From: UBA1161 sp049520395 | GTDB taxonomy: Bacteria > Planctomycetota > Phycisphaerae > Tepidisphaerales > Tepidisphaeraceae | Reading direction: 5' to 3' | Assembly: GCA_049520395.1 (NCBI GenBank) | Contig: JBEKPV010000170.1 | Coordinates: forward strand, 1 to 7,135 | DNA length: 7,135 nucleotides | Shown here: one piece after another, positions 1 to 4,967 of the stretch | Position numbering within the stretch: position 1 is the first letter of the stretch | How the letters are laid out: every line of letters starts with the position of its first letter | The notes under the pieces: model-generated | Seen by the model: the letters and a program-made list of their open reading frames with translations, nothing else | Told to the model about the DNA's origin: nothing | Database searches by the model: none | Program-made: the position numbers and the translations under genes

Positions 1-343
1 GCTCCGTCGGACGCCCCAACGCCACCACTCGGCAGATGCGCGGATTCAGGCTCTCCGTGATCCGTTTGATCACGCCCCCCTTCCCGGCCGCGTCGCGCCC
101 CTCGAATATGACGATGACTTTCAATCCCTGGGCCTTGATCCATTCCTGCAGCTTGATCAGTTCGATCTGCAGCCGGGCCAGCTCCTTCTCATAAAACTTC
201 TTCTTAACTTTATGGTGTTTGATCCGAATATCGCCGTGATGGATGGCGTGGATGTCCTCGTGCCCGTTGCCGTTTCCATTGCCATTACCGTTGGATTCGT
301 GCTTCTTCTTATCCTTCTTCTTTTCTTTTTCTTCAGTTTTCAT
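1..343 (-). CDS. ppk2: Polyphosphate kinase 2 family protein, N-terminal part (cut by window edge)
   Basis: PPK2 enzymes move phosphate between polyphosphate and nucleotides (NDP/NTP or NMP/NDP, depending on subclass) in the cytoplasm. I read 114 codons from an ATG at 341-343 to the window edge. The PPK2 core begins near residue 50 with FYEKELARLQIELIKLQEWI, then the Walker A-type segment VIFEGRDAAGKGG (residues 78-90, with D84 and K88), then ITESLNPRICRVVALGRPTE (95-114). The Walker B and lid regions lie outside the window, so the subclass cannot be settled. Residues 1-49 are not conserved-looking: a Lys/Glu-rich start, five Asn-Gly repeats (18-27) and a His-rich stretch (28-44). The start is supported by GAGGA (complement of 351-355) seven bases upstream. 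It is transcribed away from pgsA. The family call is firm; substrate preference is unknown. Confidence 0.93.
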   Translation of the reverse strand, partial: MKTEEKEKKKDKKKHESNGNGNGNGNGHEDIHAIHHGDIRIKHHKVKKKFYEKELARLQIELIKLQEWIKAQGLKVIVIFEGRDAAGKGGVIKRITESLNPRICRVVALGRPTE

Positions 344-350
344 CGCGCAT

Positions 351-355
351 TCCTC
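351..355 (-). promoter_or_regulatory. Ribosome binding site of ppk2
   Basis: On the minus strand this reads GAGGA, seven bases before the ATG at 341-343. It fixes the start of ppk2. The ATG at 348-350 on the same strand is in another frame and meets a stop within six codons. Confidence 0.65.
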
Positions 356-397
356 ACCAGGAAGATTTGCATGGACAGCGGTGAGCAGCGGTAGGTT

Positions 398-420
398 GCG
401 GCGGCCCGGATAGGCGCCGC
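398..420. repeat. GC-rich inverted repeat (hairpin) between ppk2 and pgsA
   Basis: GCGGCG at 398-403 pairs with CGCCGC at 415-420 around an 11-base loop. No T-run follows on either strand, so it is not a standard rho-independent terminator. It lies directly before a second inverted repeat (421-452). A direct repeat CAGCGGT at 376-382 and 386-392, with a 10 bp period, lies just to its left. Confidence 0.45.
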
Positions 421-421
421 C

Positions 422-452
422 CGAGCCGTGGCATGGTTCAAACCATGGCTCG
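422..452. repeat. Bulged 12-bp inverted repeat between ppk2 and pgsA
   Basis: CGAGC (422-426) pairs with GCTCG (448-452), and CATGGTT (432-438) pairs with AACCATG (441-447). The only interruption is a 5-base bulge on the left arm (427-431) and a 2-base centre (439-440). As DNA it is a compact palindrome suited to a dimeric regulator. As RNA the inner loop would open to about six bases. It sits in the divergent region, about 79 bp before the ppk2 ATG and 126 bp before the pgsA ATG. No poly-U tract follows. Confidence 0.6.
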
Positions 453-490
453 AACGCGAGACAGTATGCAATTTGCAGCGGCCCGTCAAA

Positions 491-576
491 ACAATTCTTC
501 CCAATCAACAGGAAATTTACGCCCCTTCGCCCCCCGTTGGCCATGCCGCCGACATTTCCCTACAATTTTCCCAATC
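491..576 (+). repeat. Pair of near-identical 15-16 bp direct repeats before pgsA
   Basis: ACAATTCTTCCCAATC at 491-506 recurs as ACAATTTTCCCAATC at 562-576, differing only by one missing C, with starts 71 bp apart. The second copy overlaps the candidate -10 box of pgsA and ends one base before its ATG. Such spacing could be an operator pair or a promoter duplicated with its surroundings. Neither is shown here. Confidence 0.6.
537..566 (+). promoter_or_regulatory. Candidate sigma70-like promoter of pgsA
   Basis: A -35 like TTGGCC (537-542, four of six matches) and a -10 TACAAT (561-566, five of six) are separated by 18 bp. Transcription would begin near 573, leaving only about five bases before the ATG at 578, so the mRNA would be almost leaderless. 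The same -10 hexamer occurs in the promoter of the next gene. Confidence 0.45.
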
Positions 577-577
577 G

Positions 578-1237
578 ATGTTGCGCCACATCCCCAACGC
601 CCTCACCGCCTCCCGGCTCTTGCTGGCCTTCGTCTTTTTCGGAATCCTTTCCTATTACCAGAACGAAAGCCCCCTCAGCGGCCGGGGCGACGTGGGCTGG
701 CTCAACCTCGCCTTCTTCGTCTATCTCGTCGCCCTGGCGACTGATTTTCTCGACGGCTATCTCGCCCGCCGATGGAAAGCGGAGGGAGCCTTCGGACGCA
801 TCGTCGATCCCTTCGTCGATAAAGTCCTGGTCCTGGGCAGCTTCATCTTTTTCGCCGGAAAAAATTTCACCATCCCCTGGCCCAATCCCACCGAAACTCC
901 CACCAATGTCAAAACCATCACCGGCGTCGTCCCCTGGATGGTCGTCGTCATCCTCGCCCGCGAATTGCTCGTCACCAGCCTCCGCGGCGCCAGCGAAAGT
1001 AGCAACCAGGCCTACGGAGCCCAATTCTCCGGCAAACTCAAAATGACCTTCCAATCCGTCACCATCCTGGTCATCCTCCTCTACGTCAATTACCGCGACC
1101 GTTTCAGCACCGATGCCGAAATCGATTTCCGCGACTTCCGCGACTTCTGCATCTGGGCGACCGTCGCCATCACCGTCATCAGCGGCCTGCTTTACGTCCG
1201 CGACGCCGTCCGCCTCTTTCGTCGCGGCCGCGTGTGA
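578..1237 (+). CDS. pgsA: CDP-diacylglycerol--glycerol-3-phosphate 3-phosphatidyltransferase
   Basis: PgsA joins CDP-diacylglycerol and glycerol 3-phosphate to give phosphatidylglycerophosphate, the committed step to phosphatidylglycerol and cardiolipin, in the inner membrane. The 219-residue product has the complete CDP-alcohol phosphotransferase signature D-x2-D-G-x2-A-R-x8-G-x3-D-x3-D, with D56, D59, G60, A63, R64, G73, D77 and D81. PgsA-type rather than other family marks are the N-terminal IPNALTASR (5-13), ARELLVTSLR (127-136) and GKLKMTFQ (152-159). Several hydrophobic spans fit a polytopic protein. An in-frame ATG at 428 would add 50 residues, but that stretch looks unlike the family, while the ATG at 578 gives the usual N-terminus and follows a promoter. 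No Shine-Dalgarno is visible. A tandem 9-base repeat at 1123-1149 gives a repeated Asp-Phe-Arg in a late loop. Confidence 0.93.
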   Translation: MLRHIPNALTASRLLLAFVFFGILSYYQNESPLSGRGDVGWLNLAFFVYLVALATDFLDGYLARRWKAEGAFGRIVDPFVDKVLVLGSFIFFAGKNFTIPWPNPTETPTNVKTITGVVPWMVVVILARELLVTSLRGASESSNQAYGAQFSGKLKMTFQSVTILVILLYVNYRDRFSTDAEIDFRDFRDFCIWATVAITVISGLLYVRDAVRLFRRGRV

Positions 1238-1262
1238 CATCCCACCCGCCCGGCGTTACAAT
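1234..1262 (+). promoter_or_regulatory. Candidate promoter of the GNAT gene, overlapping the pgsA stop
   Basis: GTGACA (1234-1239, five of six matches to the -35 consensus) and TACAAT (1257-1262, five of six to the -10) are spaced by 17 bp. The -35 includes the last codon bases and stop of pgsA. Transcription would begin near 1269, leaving about 35 bases of leader with an AGGAGG before the GTG at 1304. Confidence 0.55.
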
Positions 1263-1288
1263 GTGCCCCCCGTGTGGGAATTCTCCGC

Positions 1289-1294
1289 AGGAGG
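1289..1294 (+). promoter_or_regulatory. Strong Shine-Dalgarno that decides the GNAT start
   Basis: AGGAGG lies nine bases before GTG at 1304-1306. This favours that GTG over the in-frame GTG at 1274, which lies upstream of the site. It is the only perfect Shine-Dalgarno in the window. Confidence 0.75.
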
Positions 1295-1303
1295 TTTGCT
1301 TAC

Positions 1304-1753
1304 GTGGCCCAGGCTGATATCGACATTGCCGACGAAAAAATGCTCCCGCGCGCCGTAGAGCTGTACAACGCCATCTTCCGCCCCAAGCGCGAGGTTGACT
1401 TCTTCAAACGCCGCTTCATGGGGCGCTACAACACCCTGACGCTCATCGCCCGGATGGACAACAAGCCCGTCGGTTTCTGGATTGGTTTCGAGCTGAAGCC
1501 GGGGATGTTTTACCACTGGATGGGCGCCGTTTTGCCCGAGGTTCGCCGCCACGGCGTCGGCCGGCAACTTCAGGAGGCCCAGCAGGCCTGGGCCAAAGAT
1601 CACGGCTACGAATACGTCCGCTGCGAATGTATGAACCACCAGCGAGAATTCATCCATTTCGCCATTTCAATGGGATATGACATCGTCGGCCTGCGCTGGG
1701 ACTCCACCCACGCCGACAACCTGGTTGTATTCGAGAAAAATCTGGTCGAGTGA
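1304..1753 (+). CDS. GNAT-family N-acetyltransferase
   Basis: The 149-residue product has the acetyl-CoA binding core of GNAT enzymes: a beta strand MFYHWMGAVLPEV followed by the pyrophosphate loop R-R-H-G-V-G and the helix RQLQEAQQAWAKDHG (about residues 81-114). A strand EYVRCEC and the helix with NHQREFIHFAISMGYDIVG then follow, the typical C-terminal half. Members move an acetyl group from acetyl-CoA to an amine. The substrate cannot be told from the sequence, and the neighbours give no clear hint. The GTG start is chosen for its AGGAGG; the alternative GTG at 1274 would add ten residues. It follows pgsA in the same direction but appears to have its own promoter, and it converges with a short minus-strand ORF 40 bp away. 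I see no terminator hairpin between them. Confidence 0.85.
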   Translation: MAQADIDIADEKMLPRAVELYNAIFRPKREVDFFKRRFMGRYNTLTLIARMDNKPVGFWIGFELKPGMFYHWMGAVLPEVRRHGVGRQLQEAQQAWAKDHGYEYVRCECMNHQREFIHFAISMGYDIVGLRWDSTHADNLVVFEKNLVE

Positions 1754-1793
1754 CCAGCCTGGATCCGAATCCGCCAGCACGCGATCCAACGTA

Positions 1794-1979
1794 TCATGGC
1801 TCGGCAACGACGATCGGTTTGCGGGCATCGACCTGCTGCTGATGCACAGGCCCCGCCGGCCACCAGCTCCGGTTCGCCTCATCCACCACCGCCTTGGACC
1901 ATGCGGAAACCCAAACCGTCGTTATCACCGTCACAACAGCCATGTGAAAGATCAATCGATGAAACAAATCTGAAAACAT
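1794..1979 (-). CDS. Predicted small single-span membrane protein, function unknown
   Basis: This 61-residue ORF is not a family I recognise. Residues 9-27 (LIFHMAVVTVITTVWVSAW) form a convincing hydrophobic span. A mostly polar tail follows with a Trp-Trp pair (39-40), three Gln (47-49) and a basic then acidic end. Its second half uses strongly G/C-ending codons in the same manner as the other minus-strand genes, which argues that it is translated. A purine-rich AAGGAAG sits about ten bases before the ATG (1977-1979). Without it, 1754-2050 would be an empty stretch of about 300 bp in an otherwise dense window. It diverges from folP and converges with the GNAT gene. It could still be a chance ORF; a start at the second Met (residue 13) is also possible. 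Confidence 0.5.
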   Translation of the reverse strand: MFSDLFHRLIFHMAVVTVITTVWVSAWSKAVVDEANRSWWPAGPVHQQQVDARKPIVVAEP

Positions 1980-2050
1980 CTCTTATGACTTCCTTAATAC
2001 AACCATAACACAATCTTTACGAAATACTAACGTCTCAGTTCAAGAAAACC
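1980..2050. promoter_or_regulatory. AT-rich divergent intergenic region before folP
   Basis: This stretch is clearly richer in A and T than the rest of the window and separates the divergent small ORF and folP, so promoters for both are expected here. On the minus strand TATGGT (complement of 2002-2007), preceded by TGT, resembles an extended -10. On the plus strand I see only weak hexamers (TACAAC at 1998-2003, CATAAC at 2004-2009) without a good -35. I cannot choose a promoter with confidence. Confidence 0.3.
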
Positions 2051-2917
2051 GTGATTTTTAGCGAATTTATAAATTGGCTGTCCTCGGGCCCCGATCGCCG
2101 GCCTCTGGTGATCGGTGTGCTCAATGTCACCCCCGACAGTTTCAGCGACGGCGGTAAATTTCCCACCCCGCAGGCCGCCGTCGACTTCGCCAATCAGTTG
2201 TACGAACAAGGCGCCGATTGGATCGACGTCGGCGGCGAATCGACCCGCCCCGGATCGCTCCCCGTATCTCCCGACGAACAAATCCGGCGAGTCGTTCCGG
2301 TCATTCAGTTGCTGCGCCGTCGAAGCCCGATTTTGATTTCGATTGATACGACCCATTCCGCCGTCGCTCAGGCCGCGCTCGATGCCGGCGCCGATGTCAT
2401 CAACGACATTTCGTCCGGCCGCGCCGATCCGCGGATGTTCCCGCTGGCTGCGCAGCGTCAATCCCCGATCATCCTTCTGCACATGCAAGGCGTCCCCGCC
2501 GATATGCAAGCTCGCCCCACTTACCAGGATGTGACGCGGGAAGTTGCCCAGTTCCTCACCCAGCGCCGCGACATCGCGGTTAGCGCCGGGATCGATCCCC
2601 GTCGCATCCTCCTTGATCCCGGGATCGGGTTTGGAAAATCGGTGTCCCATAATCTCCAACTGCTCCGCGACACGCCGATTTTGGTCCGCCTGGGTCATCC
2701 CCTGGTGGTCGGCCCTAGCCGCAAATGGTTCATCGGCCAGATTATCGACGCTCCCCAGCCGCGGGATCGCCTTTTCGGCACCGCCGCCGCCGTCGCCCTG
2801 GCTATCGCAAACGGCGCCGGCGCCGTGCGTGTCCATGATGTCGGACCTATGGCACAGGTCGTCCGGATGGCCCGCGCGATTTCCGCTGGAAAAACGCCGG
2901 AATTTCTAAAGGAGTGA
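2051..2917 (+). CDS. folP: Dihydropteroate synthase
   Basis: FolP condenses 6-hydroxymethyl-7,8-dihydropterin diphosphate with p-aminobenzoate to make 7,8-dihydropteroate in folate synthesis, and it is the sulfonamide target. The 288-residue TIM-barrel protein shows all key segments: GVLNVTPDSFSDGG (22-35, with the metal-binding Asn), DVGGESTRPG (59-68), SIDTTHS (97-103), VINDISSG (116-123), LLHMQG (142-147), LLDPGIGFGKS (187-197), GPSRKWFIG (221-229) and VRVHDV (259-264). Length is normal for the family. The start is a GTG at 2051; only a poor purine run (AAGAAA) precedes it, but the 19 residues before the first conserved strand are a usual N-terminal length. It is followed 90 bp later by cdaA in the same direction, so a shared transcript is possible. 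Nothing suggests loss of function. Confidence 0.97.
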   Translation: MIFSEFINWLSSGPDRRPLVIGVLNVTPDSFSDGGKFPTPQAAVDFANQLYEQGADWIDVGGESTRPGSLPVSPDEQIRRVVPVIQLLRRRSPILISIDTTHSAVAQAALDAGADVINDISSGRADPRMFPLAAQRQSPIILLHMQGVPADMQARPTYQDVTREVAQFLTQRRDIAVSAGIDPRRILLDPGIGFGKSVSHNLQLLRDTPILVRLGHPLVVGPSRKWFIGQIIDAPQPRDRLFGTAAAVALAIANGAGAVRVHDVGPMAQVVRMARAISAGKTPEFLKE

Positions 2918-2940
2918 TGGTCCCTTTACCGGATTGTTTA

Positions 2941-2946
2941 TATAGT
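2941..2946 (+). promoter_or_regulatory. Possible -10 box before cdaA
   Basis: TATAGT matches the -10 consensus at five of six positions, within an AT-rich patch (about 2934-2950) after the folP stop. No good -35 is found 16-18 bp upstream, so a separate cdaA promoter is only a suggestion. If used, its transcript would begin close to the inverted repeat at 2953-2997. Confidence 0.25.
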
Positions 2947-2952
2947 TCTAAC

Positions 2953-2997
2953 GAGGCACGACCAGACATTATTTCAGCCGATCTAATTATGTGCCTC
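2953..2997. repeat. Inverted repeat in the folP-cdaA intergenic region
   Basis: GAGGCAC (2953-2959) is an exact inverted match to GTGCCTC (2991-2997), extendable by one G-U pair (2960 and 2990), around a loop of about 30 bases. The right arm ends ten bases before the cdaA ATG. Because it closes a large loop and has no T-run, it is not a usual terminator. It could be a looping operator or a leader RNA stem close to the start codon. Confidence 0.45.
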
Positions 2998-3007
2998 TGA
3001 AAAGGGT

Positions 3008-3847
3008 ATGAACGACGGTCTCCGCAACAATCTGACCACTTTTTTGCGCTCCCTGCAGGGGTACCACTGGTGGCAGGTCGCGATTCAGCTCTTTCTGATC
3101 GGCTGCGTCGTCTTCTGGGTCATCCGCTTCCTCGAGGGCACCCGCGGCGTCCGCATGCTCAAGGGCATCGCGATCCTCCTCATCAGCCTTTATCTCGTCG
3201 TCAGCCTCGTCGGAGACGTCTTCCGCCTCGACGCCATCGTCTTCCTCTATGAAAAAGTCCTGCTCTTCGCTTCGTTCGCGCTGGCGGTCGTCTTCCAACC
3301 GGAGCTGCGCCGCGCCCTGATGCGCCTCGGCGAAACCCGCCTCTTCCGCGGCTGGTCGCAGCAACTCAATGAAGACATCGAACAACTCGTCGAATCCGCC
3401 ACCTTTCTCTCACGCCGAAAAATCGGCGGCCTGATCGCCGTCGAACGCGAAGTCGGCCTGGTCGGCTTCGCCGAAAGCGCCACCCGCGTCAACGCCGATC
3501 TCACCGCCGATTTGCTCAATACCATCTTCTGGCCCAACAGCCCACTGCACGATTTGGGCGTGGTCATCAGCCAGGGGCGCATCGCCTTCGCCGGCGTGCA
3601 ATTTCCGCTCGCCGAGAGCGGCGAACTCGAACGCGAACTCGGCAGCCGCCATCGTGCCGCCGTCGGAATGAGCCAGGAAAGCGACGCCGTCATCATCGTC
3701 GTCTCCGAGGAGACCGGCGACATCAGCATCGCCGAGAGCGGCAAACTCATCCGCAAGCTCACTCCCGACGCGCTGCGCGGATTGCTCATGGAATTGCTCT
3801 CCCGCGGCGACGCCGCCGGGGCCGACGTAAAAAAAGCCGCCGCCTGA
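3008..3847 (+). CDS. cdaA: Membrane diadenylate cyclase, CdaA/DacA type, with altered DGA motif
   Basis: CdaA makes cyclic di-AMP from two ATP at the cytoplasmic face of the membrane. The 279-residue product has the family layout: three membrane spans (about 22-42, 52-72, 77-97) with the hallmark RGVRMLKGI (46-54) and FQPELRRAL (96-104), then the DAC domain from about residue 125 with IGGLIAVERE (139-148), NSPLHD (177-182), GSRHRAAVG (212-220, the RHR motif at 214-216) and SEETG (233-237). The usual LHDGAVI reads LHDLGVV: the metal-binding Asp (D182) is kept, but the following Gly-Ala is Leu-Gly. No insertion is needed to align this segment. The ATG at 3008 gives the normal N-terminus; GGG one base before it is too close for a good Shine-Dalgarno. 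cdaR follows after 10 bp, so the two are almost surely co-transcribed. Confidence 0.93.
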   Translation: MNDGLRNNLTTFLRSLQGYHWWQVAIQLFLIGCVVFWVIRFLEGTRGVRMLKGIAILLISLYLVVSLVGDVFRLDAIVFLYEKVLLFASFALAVVFQPELRRALMRLGETRLFRGWSQQLNEDIEQLVESATFLSRRKIGGLIAVEREVGLVGFAESATRVNADLTADLLNTIFWPNSPLHDLGVVISQGRIAFAGVQFPLAESGELERELGSRHRAAVGMSQESDAVIIVVSEETGDISIAESGKLIRKLTPDALRGLLMELLSRGDAAGADVKKAAA

Positions 3848-3857
3848 TTTTTAAATT

Positions 3858-4967
3858 ATGGACGATTCGCTCCCTCCAGATTCGACTCCGCCCAAGCGTC
3901 ACCGCCCGGTGATCGTCGACTACTACGCCCGCAGGGCCGCCGAGGAGGTCCATCGTTTTCAGGAGGGTTTCACACGCGAGAACATCATTTCGTTCCTGAA
4001 AACCCTGGTCTGGGTGATTCCGCTGACTCTGCTCATCTGGGTTTACGCCGAGCAGGAGCAGCAGATTACGCAGACCAATATCTCCGCCAGCATCACCGTC
4101 AAAAGCACCGACCCCTCGCGGACCGTCACGCTCAGCGCCGATGAAAAAGTCATCCTGCTGGATTTATACGGCCCGCGCTCGAGCATCGATCGCGTCCAGG
4201 ATTTCCTGGCGACCACCGCCCCGCTGAACATCGACATCGACCAGTCCCTCCCCCTCGGCGAGCACGACGACATCCAAACCCTCCCGAGAATCGAAAACGA
4301 TCCGCGATTCAAAAACCTCGGCATCACCGTCGTCAAAGCCTCGCCGGAATATTTGAAAGTCTTCGTCGACCGTTTGGAGACGATTGAGATTCCCGTCGAG
4401 GCGCCGCCCGGATTGCTGACGGTTCAGAACGCGATCTTCACCCCCCCGACGGTCAAAATCACCGGACCCAGCCAAGCTTTGGATCACATGAAGCAGGAGA
4501 ACGGCCATCTATCCGCCGTCGCGGATATCGCCAATCTGCCGATCCTGAACGCTCCCGGCCAGCATCCGCCGATCGCCGTCTCTCTGATCCCGCCCGACTC
4601 CTCCGACGGCGTCACCCTCTCCACTCAAACCGTTCAGGCGACGCTCACCGTCAAAGAATCCGATGTCATCGGCACCGTCACCAATTTGTCGATCTCGCTC
4701 CTGGGCCCCGAAACCGTCTTGGACAAATATAATTTCAGTTTCGATCCGCCGATCTACCCCGCCGTCAAACTGATCGGCCCGCCGGATAAAATCGCCCAAC
4801 TCGTCAACGAGCAGGGTCGCAAACCCATCGCCGCCCTCGAAATTCTCAGCGACGACGACGCCAAGGATTCCGGCCCCAAAAAGCTGAGCATCCTCGACCT
4901 CCCCGATGGCGTCCGTGTCGCGCCCGGCGAAGATACGGAAGTCTCCGTCACCGTGACGGCGCGCTAG
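3858..4967 (+). CDS. cdaR: CdaA regulator, YbbR-domain protein
   Basis: CdaR proteins are anchored by one N-terminal membrane span, expose YbbR domains outside the cytoplasmic membrane and modulate the partner cyclase CdaA. This 369-residue product has a span at about 47-64 (LKTLVWVIPLTLLIWVYAEQ) and then three YbbR-like repeats, marked by LDLYGPRSSIDRV (101-113), VKITGPSQALDHM (199-211) and VKLIGPPDKIAQL (303-315), each near the end of a beta-rich unit. The first two are followed by strands leading into the next repeat (KVFVDRLETIEIPV, TVKESDVIGTV). A polar, charged cytoplasmic extension of about 46 residues precedes the span, longer than the few residues usual in Firmicute CdaR. It lies 10 bp after cdaA. 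No Shine-Dalgarno precedes the ATG, so translation probably relies on coupling or an SD-free mode. Its last 20 bases overlap the convergent GT41 gene. Confidence 0.9.
   Translation: MDDSLPPDSTPPKRHRPVIVDYYARRAAEEVHRFQEGFTRENIISFLKTLVWVIPLTLLIWVYAEQEQQITQTNISASITVKSTDPSRTVTLSADEKVILLDLYGPRSSIDRVQDFLATTAPLNIDIDQSLPLGEHDDIQTLPRIENDPRFKNLGITVVKASPEYLKVFVDRLETIEIPVEAPPGLLTVQNAIFTPPTVKITGPSQALDHMKQENGHLSAVADIANLPILNAPGQHPPIAVSLIPPDSSDGVTLSTQTVQATLTVKESDVIGTVTNLSISLLGPETVLDKYNFSFDPPIYPAVKLIGPPDKIAQLVNEQGRKPIAALEILSDDDAKDSGPKKLSILDLPDGVRVAPGEDTEVSVTVTAR

Noticed and set aside
301..340. T-rich tract as a terminator or promoter element
   Set aside because: It is the complement of Lys codons at the start of ppk2.
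428..577. N-terminal extension of pgsA from the upstream in-frame ATG
   Set aside because: The 50 added residues do not resemble PgsA, the segment contains the palindrome, a direct repeat and the promoter, and the ATG at 578 gives the normal family N-terminus.
560..1240. 226-residue ORF antisense to pgsA
   Set aside because: Very acidic, Gly/Asp-rich composition typical of the reverse frame of a GC-rich gene; pgsA itself carries the full catalytic signature.
1754..1793. Terminator between the GNAT gene and the convergent small ORF
   Set aside because: Only a 4-bp GGAT/ATCC stem and no T-run; not enough to call.
1677..1973. 98-residue plus-strand ORF after the GNAT gene
   Set aside because: Overlaps the GNAT end in another frame, lacks domain features, and the opposite strand gives a more protein-like product.
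2027..2836. 269-residue ORF antisense to folP
   Set aside because: Shadow of a clearly conserved gene; no recognisable domain and no ribosome site.
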